Shown: one piece after another, positions 8,816-17,559 of the stretch
Layout: each line of letters begins with the position of its first letter
How positions within the stretch are numbered: position 1 is the first letter of the stretch
Assembly (NCBI RefSeq): GCF_014646215.1
Contig: NZ_BMNA01000002.1
Span: 428,874 to 492,873, forward strand
DNA from: Nakamurella endophytica
Lineage (GTDB): Bacteria; Actinomycetota; Actinomycetes; Mycobacteriales; Nakamurellaceae
DNA length: 64,000 nt
Reading direction: 5' to 3'
Program-made: the position numbers and the translations under genes
The notes under the pieces: generated by a model
Database searches by the model: none
Told to the model about the DNA's origin: nothing
Seen by the model: the letters and a program-made list of their open reading frames with translations, nothing else

Positions 8816-9210
8816 TGGAACGTCTCGACGCTGTCCCGCTCCCGTTGACCGCGGACCCGCGCTTCACCGGTGCAGTGGCCGGGTGGCACCACCGTCCCGA
8901 CGGCGACCCGCGGTTGCACGCCTACGTCGTCCGGTTCGCCGCCGGCTCCCGGACGGCCTGGCACTCGCACGCGCACGGCCAGCTGCTCGTCGGGCAGAGC
9001 GGCGCCGGCTGGGTGGGGACCAGGGACGGTCGGGTTGTCCGGCTCGTCCCCGGCGTCGCGGTGTGGACCGACCCGGGCGAGGAGCACTGGCACGGCGCGG
9101 ACGCCGACCAGGCGATGATCCACCTCGCGGTGCAGACGGCGCCGCCGGGGGGCGACAGCGTCACCTGGCTCGAGCCCGTGGTCCTCGCGGGGACGGGCGG
9201 GCACCGATGA
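8815..9210 (+). CDS. Cupin-domain protein
   Basis: A single-domain cupin of 131 residues. The metal-binding motif 1 is seen as TAWHSHAHGQLLVGQSG (two His, then a Gln where Glu is usual), and motif 2 as PGVAVWTDPGEEHWHGAD. Single cupins of this kind include sugar isomerases, dioxygenases and carboxymuconolactone-linked proteins; the substrate cannot be read from sequence. The ATG overlaps the TetR stop, and its own TGA overlaps the next ATG (ATGA), so the three genes are translationally coupled. A role in modifying or detoxifying a compound sensed by the TetR protein is an inference. Confidence 0.85.
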   Translation: MERLDAVPLPLTADPRFTGAVAGWHHRPDGDPRLHAYVVRFAAGSRTAWHSHAHGQLLVGQSGAGWVGTRDGRVVRLVPGVAVWTDPGEEHWHGADADQAMIHLAVQTAPPGGDSVTWLEPVVLAGTGGHR

Positions 9211-9812
9211 CCGCCGCGACGCCGGGGCAGCTCCTGCTGCACTACCCGATCACCCTGCCCCGGGACTACGACATGGCCGTGATCCGGGAACGGGTGGCCA
9301 CCCGCGGTGCCGCCCTGGACGGTCGTGCGGGGCTGGCGGTCAAGGCCTACTGCATCCGGGAGCACGGCGTCGCCGGGTCCCCCGTCCACCAGTACGCGCC
9401 CTTCTACCTGTGGGACGACGCCGGCGCGGCCGCCGACTTCCTCTGGCGCGGCGCGGGTTTCCAGGGCATCGTCGCGGACTTCGGGCGGCCGGTGGTGCAC
9501 ACCTGGGTGCCGCAGGCCAGGGCCGACGGCGCCGTGCGGGCCGGCGGGGTACGCAGCGCGGTCCTGCGCAGCCGGACACTCGCCGCCGACGCGGACCTCG
9601 TCGCGACGGCCCGCGAGCTGTCGTCCGCTACCGAGCGGCGGGCCGGCGAGCCGGGCGTGCACCTGGCGGTGGCCGGCATCGACCCGACCTCGTGGCGCTC
9701 CGTGGAATTCTGGACCTCCGGTGAGCCGGCCACCGACCTGCACCGCCACGCCGGGGAGGGCGCCACGGTGTTCACCGTGCTGCACGTGAGCCAGCCCGGG
9801 GCGCCGCGGTGA
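9207..9812 (+). CDS. DUF4865-family protein
   Basis: A 201-residue protein matching the DUF4865 pattern: an opening LLHYPITLPRDYDMAVIRERV, then LAVKAYCIRE and the YAPFYLWDDAGAAADFLW segment. Family members are usually encoded beside a TetR regulator and small cupin or tautomerase-like proteins, as here, and are thought to be ferredoxin-like monooxygenase-type proteins, but no reaction is established. The start overlaps the cupin stop by 4 bp. No signal peptide. This operon interrupts the otherwise conserved order between the PAC2 protein and mshC. Confidence 0.8.
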   Translation: MTAATPGQLLLHYPITLPRDYDMAVIRERVATRGAALDGRAGLAVKAYCIREHGVAGSPVHQYAPFYLWDDAGAAADFLWRGAGFQGIVADFGRPVVHTWVPQARADGAVRAGGVRSAVLRSRTLAADADLVATARELSSATERRAGEPGVHLAVAGIDPTSWRSVEFWTSGEPATDLHRHAGEGATVFTVLHVSQPGAPR

Positions 9813-9848
9813 CCGGGGCCGCCCGGACGGTGCCCGGACGGTGCGCCG

Positions 9849-11087
9849 TCAGCGCAGGCCGATCCCCAGGAGGGCGTCGGCGGCGTCGGCCACCAGCTCG
9901 CCGGCCAGCCGGTCGTCGTGTGCCCACGCGTCCAGCGCCGCGAGCGCTGCGGGGGTGTTCAGGTCGTCGGCGAGCGCGTCGCGCAGGGCCGCGAGCACGG
10001 CGCCGCCGTCGGCGCCCTCGGTCCCGGGCCGCCGGGCGGCGGCCCGCCAGCCGGCCAGCCGCTTCTCGGCCACCCGCAACAGGTCGGCGGTCCACTCCCG
10101 GTCCTGGCGGTAGTGGCCGGACAGCAGCGCCGTCCGCACGGCCATCGGGTCGACACCCTCCGCGCGCAACCGGGAGACGAACACCAGGTTGCCGCGGGAC
10201 TTGGACATCTTCTCGCCGTCCAGCGCGATCATCGCGGCGTGCGTGTAGTGGTCGGCGAAGCGCTGCTGGCCGGTCAGTGCCTCGGCGTGGGCCGCAGAGC
10301 ACTCGTGGTGCGGGAAGATCAGGTCGCTGCCGCCGCCCTGCACGTCGATGCCGGTGCCGAGCCGGCTGCCGGCGATCACCGCGCACTCGACGTGCCAGCC
10401 GGCCCGGCCGCGGCCCATCGGGGACTCCCAGGCCGGCTCGCCGGGCCGTTCCGTCCGCCACAGCAAGGGGTCGAGCGGGTCCCGCTTGCCCGGCCGGTCG
10501 GGGTCGCCGCCGCGCTCGGCGGACAGGGCCAGCATGGTCGGCGTGTCGTACCGCGACTCGTAGCCGAACCGGCCGGTGGCCGAGATGTCGAAGTAGACGT
10601 CGGGGTGGTCGGCGTCGTCGACCCGGTAGGCGGCGCCCAGGTCGAGCAGCCGCTGCACCGCGGCGGCGATCTCGCCCATGGCCTCGACGGCGCCGATGTA
10701 GTCGTCGGGCGGCAGGACGCGCAACGCCGTCATGTCGGCGCGGAACAGCTCGATCTGCTCGGCGGCCAGGTCCTGCCAGGCGACGCCGTCCCGGTCGGCC
10801 CGCTCGAGCAGCGGGTCGTCGACATCGGTGATGTTCTGGACGTAGTGCACCCGGTGACCCTGGTCCCGCCAGACCCGCTGCAGCACGTCAAAGGCCAGGT
10901 AGGTGGCGGCATGCCCGAGGTGGGTCGCGTCGTACGGGGTGATCCCGCAGACGTACAGCCGCGCCGTCGCCCCGGGCCGGCTCGGCCGGACGGTGCCGGA
11001 CGACGAGTCGTACAACCGCAGTGCCGGCCGGTCGGCGGCCGTCCCGCCCGGTAGGTCCGGAACCTCGGGAGCTGGCCAGGCGCGCAC
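9849..11087 (-). CDS. mshC: L-cysteine:glucosaminyl-inositol ligase (mycothiol synthesis)
   Basis: Ligates cysteine to GlcN-inositol with ATP in the third step of mycothiol synthesis. It is a cysteinyl-tRNA-synthetase paralogue of 412 residues lacking the anticodon-binding domain. Visible are the HIGH-type motif (THLGHAAT, near 56), the KMSKS motif ([10 protein letters not shown], near 292), and the zinc-site residues in [18 protein letters not shown] and PHHECSAAH. These features, and its place between metH and the SCO1664/DUF3090 genes, separate it from true CysS. The GTG at 11087 lies 6 nt after TAGGGT, so it is leaderless; that -10 box contains the stop codon of the upstream S9 peptidase gene. 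Confidence 0.95.
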   Translation of the reverse strand: MRAWPAPEVPDLPGGTAADRPALRLYDSSSGTVRPSRPGATARLYVCGITPYDATHLGHAATYLAFDVLQRVWRDQGHRVHYVQNITDVDDPLLERADRDGVAWQDLAAEQIELFRADMTALRVLPPDDYIGAVEAMGEIAAAVQRLLDLGAAYRVDDADHPDVYFDISATGRFGYESRYDTPTMLALSAERGGDPDRPGKRDPLDPLLWRTERPGEPAWESPMGRGRAGWHVECAVIAGSRLGTGIDVQGGGSDLIFPHHECSAAHAEALTGQQRFADHYTHAAMIALDGEKMSKSRGNLVFVSRLRAEGVDPMAVRTALLSGHYRQDREWTADLLRVAEKRLAGWRAAARRPGTEGADGGAVLAALRDALADDLNTPAALAALDAWAHDDRLAGELVADAADALLGIGLR

Positions 11088-11093
11088 CGGCCC

Positions 11094-11099
11094 ACCCTA
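11094..11099 (-). promoter_or_regulatory. -10 element of leaderless mshC promoter, overlapping a stop codon
   Basis: TAGGGT on the minus strand lies 6 nt before the GTG at 11087. Its first three bases are the TAG stop codon of the S9 peptidase gene, so terminating translation upstream coincides with the promoter of the mycothiol gene. Confidence 0.6.
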
Positions 11100-13043
11100 G
11101 CCAAGCGCCGGGCCGTCACCGCACCGTGCCGGCGGTCCCACCCGGAGGTGGCGGGTGAGGAACGCCGCCATGGTCTGCAGGAGCAGCAGCTGCGAGGACG
11201 CCCGGCGGTACTCGTGGCCCTCTCCCGCCAGCTCCAGGTAGGACACCGGCCGGTCCAGGGCCCGCAGCGCGGCGACGATCCGGTGCGCCTCGCCGACGGG
11301 CACGTTGGTGTCCAGCTCGCCGTGCACGACCAGCAGCGGCGCGGTGATCCGGTGCGCCCGCGGCAACGGGGACAGGCTGCGCAGCAGGTCCCGGTCGGCG
11401 ACCGGGTCGCCGTACTTGGACACGGCCGCGGCGGCGATCCACGGCTCGCTCTCCCGGTAGAAGTGCAGCAGGTCCGACATGCCGCAGATGTCCACGCCCG
11501 CCGCGAACGTCCGGGGGAAGGCGACCAGCGCCGCCAGGGTCAGGTAGCCGCCGTAGGACCGCCCGGTGACGGCGATCCGATCCGGGTCGGCCAGACCGTG
11601 CCCGGTGAGGTACTCGACGCAGGACCGGACGTCGGCGATCGCGTCCCACCGGCCCAGTCGGTCGTCGGCGTGCACGAACGCCCGGCCGAAACCGCTGGAG
11701 CCGCGCACGTTCGGCGCGAACACCGTGATCCCGGCCGTCACCATGGCCTGGTGCTGCGCCGAGAAGACCGGCCGCTCCTGCGCTTCCGGGCCGCCGTGCA
11801 GACTCAGCATGGCCGGGCCGGGCCCGTGCGCTCCGGGCGGCCGGTACAGCCAGCCGGACAGCTCCAGCCCGTCGTGCGAGGAGAACCGGTGCAGCGTCGG
11901 GTGCACCAGGTCGCCGCTCGGGGGCAGCGTGCTCACCGTGACCGGCGCCGGACGCACCGCCCGCTGCGCCGGTGGTGCACCGCCGGCACCGGCCGGGCCG
12001 TCGCCGGGCGCGGACAGCACCGCCGCGACATCGACCCGCCACAGCTCGCGCGGCCGCTCCGGACCCTCGACGCAGAGCACGAGGCGGCTGCCGTCCCGGG
12101 ACAGCGCACTGCCGGTGACGACCGGGCCGGGCAGGCCGCCGACCGGGACGCGGCGGCGGGTGGCGGTGTCCAACAGCTCGACCTCGCTGGCGCCGGCGAC
12201 GTTCCAGACCAGCAGCAGCAGCCGGCCGTCCTCGTCGGAGTCCAGCTGCTCGAGCTCGGCGTCCTCCCGCTCGGCGAACACACCGGCGGCGCCGCGGCGG
12301 CCGTCCGGACCGATCGGCTGCGCCAGCAGCACCCGGCGCGGCAACCCGGCATCGGTGACCAGGTAGGCGATGTGCGGCTGCTCCTGCCCGGCCGGGGACC
12401 GGCGCAGCAGGCCGACGTCCGTCGAGCCGGTCGCCGGATAGGCCAGCAAGGGGTGGTCCCGGTCGGCGACGCGGTCGACCACGACGCAGAACTGCGCGCC
12501 GCGGGTGCCGTCCCGCAGCAGCAGGAACCGCTCGTCCGCGGACAGGTCCAGCACCGAGATCAGGGCGCCCTCGGCCAGCGGCCCGGTCTCGCCGGTCGCC
12601 GGGTCCACCACCACTGCCTGCGTCGGCTCCCCCGCCGCGACCGGCGCGAGGGTGACCACCAGCCGGTGGCCGGCGCGGGTCCACGGGCCGAGGGCGGCGT
12701 GCCGGTCCGCCGAACCAGCGACGTGGCGGCGGTGCGTGCCGTCCGGGCGGACGACCCAGACTTGTTGTCGCACACCGCCGTCCGTGGCCAGCGCGCACGC
12801 CAGCCACTGCCCGTCCGCGGACCAGTGCACGGCGACCGCGGGATGCGGGAACTCGACGACCCTTCCGGTGCCGGAGTCCTCGGCGTCCTGCACCCAGACC
12901 TGCGGGGAGCCGTTGCGGTCCCCCACCCACGCCACCTGGCGGCCGTCCGGGGACATCGTCGGCCCCCAGGACGCCGACGCCTCGACCCAGCGGCGTGCCA
13001 GATCACCGAGGCCCGTTCGGGTCTGCTGTTGCGGTGCCGTCAT
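11097..13043 (-). CDS. S9-family prolyl oligopeptidase-like serine peptidase
   Basis: A 648-residue peptidase with an N-terminal beta-propeller (about 1-370, repeated 'SPDGR.VAWVGD', 'SADGQWLA', 'SRDGSRLVL' blades) and a C-terminal alpha/beta-hydrolase domain. The catalytic Ser is in TGRSYGGYL (near 493), the Asp in VHGELDTNVP (near 576) and the His in GEGHEY (near 610). There is no signal peptide, so it should act in the cytosol on short peptides or acylated amino acids. It starts 2 nt after the AsnO-type gene stop, indicating one operon. This suggests it processes or recycles the product of the amidoligase cassette. Confidence 0.88.
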   Translation of the reverse strand: MTAPQQQTRTGLGDLARRWVEASASWGPTMSPDGRQVAWVGDRNGSPQVWVQDAEDSGTGRVVEFPHPAVAVHWSADGQWLACALATDGGVRQQVWVVRPDGTHRRHVAGSADRHAALGPWTRAGHRLVVTLAPVAAGEPTQAVVVDPATGETGPLAEGALISVLDLSADERFLLLRDGTRGAQFCVVVDRVADRDHPLLAYPATGSTDVGLLRRSPAGQEQPHIAYLVTDAGLPRRVLLAQPIGPDGRRGAAGVFAEREDAELEQLDSDEDGRLLLLVWNVAGASEVELLDTATRRRVPVGGLPGPVVTGSALSRDGSRLVLCVEGPERPRELWRVDVAAVLSAPGDGPAGAGGAPPAQRAVRPAPVTVSTLPPSGDLVHPTLHRFSSHDGLELSGWLYRPPGAHGPGPAMLSLHGGPEAQERPVFSAQHQAMVTAGITVFAPNVRGSSGFGRAFVHADDRLGRWDAIADVRSCVEYLTGHGLADPDRIAVTGRSYGGYLTLAALVAFPRTFAAGVDICGMSDLLHFYRESEPWIAAAAVSKYGDPVADRDLLRSLSPLPRAHRITAPLLVVHGELDTNVPVGEAHRIVAALRALDRPVSYLELAGEGHEYRRASSQLLLLQTMAAFLTRHLRVGPPARCGDGPALG

Positions 13044-13045
13044 GC

Positions 13046-14830
13046 TCAGCGGATGTCCATGTCCTGCAACCACATCTCCAGCAACGCCAGTTGCCACAGC
13101 GCGTTGGAGCCCAGCGTGGTGCGGGTCTCGTTGGGCGCGGCGAGCATGCGCTCCACCGCGTCGGTGCGGAACAGCCCGCGGGCCCGGGCGGCCGGGTCGG
13201 TCAGCGCCTGGCGCACCCGCTCCAGGTAGGGGCCCTCGAGCTGGCGGATGGCGGGGACCGGGAAGTACCCCTTGGTGCGGTCGATGACCGCGTCCGGCAC
13301 GACCCCGCGGGCCGCCCGCTTGAGCACGCCCTTGCCGCCGTCCGCGAGTTTCAGGGCAGGCGGGATGCGGCCGGCGAGTTCCACCAGCTCGTGGTCCAGG
13401 AACGGCACGCGGGCCTCGAGACCGCTGGCCATCGTCATGTTGTCGACCCGCTTGACCGGGTCGTCGACCAGCATCACGGTGGTGTCGTTGCGCAGCGCCG
13501 CGTCCACCGCCTCGTCGGCGCCGGGCCGGGCGAACGCCTCGGTGACGAACTCCGTGGCGACGTCGCGGTCGGGCATCCATCCGGGCGCCAGCACGTCGCC
13601 GAGCCGGTCGTACCGGCGGTCGAAGAACACCTGCGAATAGGCCTCGACGGCCTCGTTCCGCGGCACCCGGGCCAGCGGCGGGTACCAGTCGTAGCCGCCG
13701 AGCACCTCGTCGGCGCCCTGCCCGGACTGCACCACCTTCACCGACCGGGCCACGTCCTGGCTCAGCAGGTAGAAGGCCACGCAGTCGTGGCTGACCATCG
13801 GCTCGCTCATCGCGGACACCGCACCGTCGATGCCCGGCAGCAACCGGCTGCTGTCGATGGGGATGCGGTGGTGCCGGGTGCCGAAGTGCCGGGCCACCAG
13901 GTCCGAGTACTCGAACTCGTCCCCGGACTCGCCGCCGGCCGAGTCGAACCCGATGCTGAAGGTCATCAGGTCGCGCTGACCCGCCTCGGCGAGCAGCGCG
14001 ACGACCAGGCTGGAGTCGATACCGCCGGACAGCAGCACGCCCACCGGCACGTCGGAGACCATCCGTCGCTCCACGGCGGCGCGCAGGCTGTCCAGCAGCG
14101 CCCGCTCCCAGTCCTGCGCCGACCAGTCCGCGCGCTCCGGGTCCCGGGTGAAGGACGGCTCCCAGTACAGGTGGTCGGTGGACGAGCCGTCCGGCTCCAC
14201 CACCCGGACCGTGGCCGGGGGCAGCTTGCGGATGCCGGTCAGGATGGTCCGCGGGGCCGGGACGACCGAGTGGAACGTCATGTACTGGGCCAGCGCGACC
14301 CGGTCGATCGAGGTGTCGGCGCCACCGGCGGCGACGAGCGCCGGCAGGGTCGACGCGAACCGCAGCCGCCGCGCGTCCTGGTCCAGGTACAGCGGCTTGA
14401 TCCCGAGCCGGTCCCGGCCCAGGACCAGCCGGCCGGTGTCCCGCTCGCTGATCGCGAACGCGAACATTCCCTTGAAGTGCCGGACGAAGTCGAGCCCCCA
14501 GTGCCGGTACGCCTTGGCGATGACCTCGGTGTCCGAGTGCGAGAAGAACCGGTGGCCGGCCGTCTGCAGCTCGGCCCGCAGCTCCCGGTAGTTGTAGATG
14601 CAGCCGTTGAAGACGGTGGTCAGGCCCAGCTCGGCGTCGACCATCGGCTGCGACCCGGCCGCGGACAGGTCGATGATCGACAGCCGCTGGTGGCCGAAGG
14701 CGGTCGCGCCGGAGGACCAGACGCCGTGCCCGTCCGGGCCGCGGTGGGCCAGCCGGCTGCAGCCCCGCTCCACGGCGCCCACGTCGGGACGTTCGCCGTC
14801 GAACCGCACCTCACCGAACAGGCCGCACAC
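13046..14830 (-). CDS. AsnO-type glutamine amidotransferase (N-acetylglutaminylglutamine amidotransferase-like)
   Basis: An asparagine-synthetase-family enzyme of 594 residues. The GTG start (with GGAGGAGG just upstream) places Cys at position 2 (VCGLFGEVRF), the class II glutaminase nucleophile after Met removal. The amidotransferase domain spans about 1-210; the ATP-pyrophosphatase domain follows, with LLSGGIDSS near 267 and a GQGADEVLGGYDWY loop. Length and motifs fit the AsnO subfamily, which amidates a dipeptide carboxylate in N-acetylglutaminylglutamine amide synthesis in proteobacteria. The usual acetyltransferase-ATP-grasp synthetase is absent; a GCS2-ATP-grasp fusion lies 77 nt upstream instead. 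General asparagine synthesis remains possible but less likely given that neighbour. Confidence 0.85.
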   Translation of the reverse strand: MCGLFGEVRFDGERPDVGAVERGCSRLAHRGPDGHGVWSSGATAFGHQRLSIIDLSAAGSQPMVDAELGLTTVFNGCIYNYRELRAELQTAGHRFFSHSDTEVIAKAYRHWGLDFVRHFKGMFAFAISERDTGRLVLGRDRLGIKPLYLDQDARRLRFASTLPALVAAGGADTSIDRVALAQYMTFHSVVPAPRTILTGIRKLPPATVRVVEPDGSSTDHLYWEPSFTRDPERADWSAQDWERALLDSLRAAVERRMVSDVPVGVLLSGGIDSSLVVALLAEAGQRDLMTFSIGFDSAGGESGDEFEYSDLVARHFGTRHHRIPIDSSRLLPGIDGAVSAMSEPMVSHDCVAFYLLSQDVARSVKVVQSGQGADEVLGGYDWYPPLARVPRNEAVEAYSQVFFDRRYDRLGDVLAPGWMPDRDVATEFVTEAFARPGADEAVDAALRNDTTVMLVDDPVKRVDNMTMASGLEARVPFLDHELVELAGRIPPALKLADGGKGVLKRAARGVVPDAVIDRTKGYFPVPAIRQLEGPYLERVRQALTDPAARARGLFRTDAVERMLAAPNETRTTLGSNALWQLALLEMWLQDMDIR

Positions 14831-14907
14831 GGTGCCTCCTCCAGTCCGTGGCCGAGCGGTGCCGGGGCCGGGCGGGGCGGTGCCCGCCGCGGACGGCCGG
14901 CCGGCCG

Positions 14908-17451
14908 TCAGGCCCCGGCGGACGCATCGCCACCGAGGATCCAGGTGTCCTTGGCCCCGCCCCCGCGGGACGAGTTGACGACCATGCTGCCCTGCGGCGC
15001 GACCCGGGTCAGTCCCAGGGGCGCGACCGCGACGTCGTCGGGCCCGGTGCCGGTGACGTAGGCGAACACCCGCAGGTCGACGTGCCGGGGCAGCACCTCG
15101 CCGCCCATCGCCGTCGGGTGCGACGACAGCGCCACCACTTCCTGCGCCACCCACTCGGCGGGGTCCTGGGCGATCTCCCGCCGGCGGACCGAGACCTCGG
15201 CCGCCGACGCGCTGGGGCCGATCAGCACGCCGCGCCCGCCGTAGCCGCTGATGGGCTTGGTGACCAGCTCGCCGACCCGTTCCAGGACCAGCCGGAGTTC
15301 CTCCGGGTCGGCGCACCGGTAGGTCGGGACCTGGGGCAGCAGCGGCCGCTCGTCCAGGTAGTGCGCGACCAGGTCGGGGACGCTGCAGTACATGGCCTTG
15401 TCGTCGGCCAGGCCGTTCCCCGGGGCGTTCGCCAGCGCCACCCCACCGCGGACCGCCACCTCGAGCACCTCGGCGCCGACCGGGCGGCCGGCGCCGTCGG
15501 TGAGGTCCGCCGGCTCGGTGTCCAGTCGCAGGTACAGCACGTCGAACGGCTCCCCGTCCGGCCCCCGCACCCGGCCGCCGCCGACGGCGACCTGGTCCGG
15601 CGTCACCAGCGTGAGCCCGGCCTGCTCGGCCAGCATGCGGTGCTCGAACCAGGCGGAATTGCCGGCGCCGTCGGACAGCAGCGCCACCCGGGCGTCCGCC
15701 GGCGCGACCCCGCGGGCGCAGGCCCGCAACGTCCGGCCGAGCAGTGCGGGCACGGTCGCCGGGTCCAGCAGTCCCGGCGGTCGCGGCAGGTCCGGCGCCA
15801 GCTCGTCCATGGCGCGGCGCAGGGCCAAGGCGTACGCGACCCCGGACGGGACCCGGACGTTGTCCTCCAGGACCAGCCAGCCGCCCGTCTCGGTGCGGAC
15901 CAGGTCGAACCCCATGACCGGTGCCCGGACGACACCGTCCGGCAGCCGCGCCGCCTCGGCGCGCCAGCCGGGGCAGCCGTGCAGGGCCTCGGCGGACAGC
16001 ACGCCGTCCGCGACGATCCGGGCCGGCCCGTAGGCGTCGCGCAGGAACGATTCCAGCGCGCGGGCCCGTTGCGCCAGGCCGGGGACCAGCGCCGCCCACT
16101 CGTGCGCGGGCACGACCCTGGGCAGCAGGTCCACCGGGAACGGCAGCTGCCGGCCGTCGACACCGAAGGTCATCCCGGCGTCCAGGGTCCACCGGTCGAC
16201 GTCGGGACGGCGCTCGACCAATTGCTCCAGGCCTGCCGTCCCGAGCGCCTCGAACAGCGGCCGGTAGGCGGGGCGGGCGTGCCCGCCGGCGGTGAACGCC
16301 TCGTCGCCGGCCCGGGCGGGGTACCGACGCGGTGCCATCCGGCCCTCCGAGGTCACCCGGCCGGCGGTCTCGGCCACCACCAGGGCGACGACGTCCCGCA
16401 GCTCGCCCCGCTCGGCCAGCGCGGCACGCTGCCGGTCGGCGCTGTTGCCGCGGGCGAGCGTCGCCTCCGCCAGCTCCCCGACGGTGTCCAGATCACCGAA
16501 GTCCTCCAGTGCTGGCCGCAGCCGGGCGATCATGCGACGGATCGCCACGGCCGCCGGCACCGGTTGCGGCCGCCGGTCGTCGGAGAGCAGGTCGCCGGTC
16601 AGGCCGCTGCGCGCCGCGCGCCACATGGCGGCACGGTGCAACGGCGCCGGCACCACCTGGTACGGGTCGCCGATGCGGTGGGCCCGTTCGGCCGTCGCGA
16701 CCATGGCCCGGAACAGGCCGGCGATCAGCACCGCGTCGTCCACCAGCGGGCACGCGTCGGTGACCCGGAGCTCGACGGTCGGGGCGTGCGCCGACGGTCG
16801 CACGTCGAAGTACGCCATCTTGGCGTCCGCGATGACGCCGCTGGCGATCAGGTCGGCGAGCAGGGTGTCGTACTCGGCCGCGGAGGCCAGCGGGCCGGTC
16901 GCCCCCGCGGTCGGCCAGCGCTGCCAGATGATCGTGCGGATGCTGGAGTACCCGGTGTCCTCGCCGCGCCAGTACGGCGACGACGCGGACAGGGCGAGCA
17001 GCAGCGGCAGGTCCGGCATGATCCGCTGGGTGACGTCCACGGCCACGTCGCGGTCGGCCAACCCGACGTGCACCTGCAGCCCGCAGATCAGCTGCTCGTC
17101 GACCAGCAGCCGGTAGTCCTGCTGCATCCGCCCGAACCGTCCCGAGGCGGTGAGCTCGAAGTCGTCCTCCGAGGACAGCGGCGGCGTGCCCACGGCGGCC
17201 ACCTGCAGCCCGTCCCGGGCCGCGGCCTCGATCAACCTGCCGCGCAGTCCCTCGATGTCGGCCCGCAACTCGCCCAGCGTGTCCCACACGCCGGTGTTGG
17301 TCTCGACCGTGGTGCGTTGCAGCTCGGCACCGAAGCTCTCCGCGGGCAGCTGCGCCAGCAGCTGCGGGGCCCGCGGGGCCAGCCGGCAGGTCTCGGGGTC
17401 GACCAGGTGCAGCTCCTCCTCCGCACCGAGGGTGAAAGCGGCGGCGACCAT
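14908..17451 (-). CDS. GCS2-type carboxylate-amine ligase fused to circularly permuted ATP-grasp ligase
   Basis: An 847-residue two-enzyme fusion. The N-terminal part (about 1-370) is a YbdK/GCS2-like ligase (GAEEELHLVDPETCRL, and DVRPSAHAPTVELRVTD near 240) that would join a carboxylate to an amine using ATP. The C-terminal part (about 410-847) is a circularly permuted type 2 ATP-grasp: GFDLVRTETGGWLVLEDN, LSDGAGNSAWFEH, ANAPGNGLADDKAMY and KPISGYGGRGVLIGP. Both domains look complete. Substrates are unknown; glutamate-like acids and amines are typical of these families. ATG 17451 has TAGCGT exactly 6 nt upstream, hence a leaderless first gene of the cassette. The AsnO-type gene follows after 77 nt. 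Confidence 0.9.
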   Translation of the reverse strand: MVAAAFTLGAEEELHLVDPETCRLAPRAPQLLAQLPAESFGAELQRTTVETNTGVWDTLGELRADIEGLRGRLIEAAARDGLQVAAVGTPPLSSEDDFELTASGRFGRMQQDYRLLVDEQLICGLQVHVGLADRDVAVDVTQRIMPDLPLLLALSASSPYWRGEDTGYSSIRTIIWQRWPTAGATGPLASAAEYDTLLADLIASGVIADAKMAYFDVRPSAHAPTVELRVTDACPLVDDAVLIAGLFRAMVATAERAHRIGDPYQVVPAPLHRAAMWRAARSGLTGDLLSDDRRPQPVPAAVAIRRMIARLRPALEDFGDLDTVGELAEATLARGNSADRQRAALAERGELRDVVALVVAETAGRVTSEGRMAPRRYPARAGDEAFTAGGHARPAYRPLFEALGTAGLEQLVERRPDVDRWTLDAGMTFGVDGRQLPFPVDLLPRVVPAHEWAALVPGLAQRARALESFLRDAYGPARIVADGVLSAEALHGCPGWRAEAARLPDGVVRAPVMGFDLVRTETGGWLVLEDNVRVPSGVAYALALRRAMDELAPDLPRPPGLLDPATVPALLGRTLRACARGVAPADARVALLSDGAGNSAWFEHRMLAEQAGLTLVTPDQVAVGGGRVRGPDGEPFDVLYLRLDTEPADLTDGAGRPVGAEVLEVAVRGGVALANAPGNGLADDKAMYCSVPDLVAHYLDERPLLPQVPTYRCADPEELRLVLERVGELVTKPISGYGGRGVLIGPSASAAEVSVRRREIAQDPAEWVAQEVVALSSHPTAMGGEVLPRHVDLRVFAYVTGTGPDDVAVAPLGLTRVAPQGSMVVNSSRGGGAKDTWILGGDASAGA

Positions 17452-17457
17452 GCGGCG

Positions 17458-17463
17458 ACGCTA
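17458..17463 (-). promoter_or_regulatory. -10 element of leaderless amidoligase promoter
   Basis: TAGCGT on the minus strand, 6 nt before ATG 17451. It gives the cassette 17451-11097 its own transcription start, separate from the SCO1664 operon. Confidence 0.6.
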
Positions 17464-17559
17464 GACGAGCGACGTTTCGTCCGTGTGGCGTGCAGCTGCG
17501 GCGCGCCATCGCGCGGGCGGGATCGGCCCGAGCCCTCCAGAGCCGTCCAAGACCGGTGG

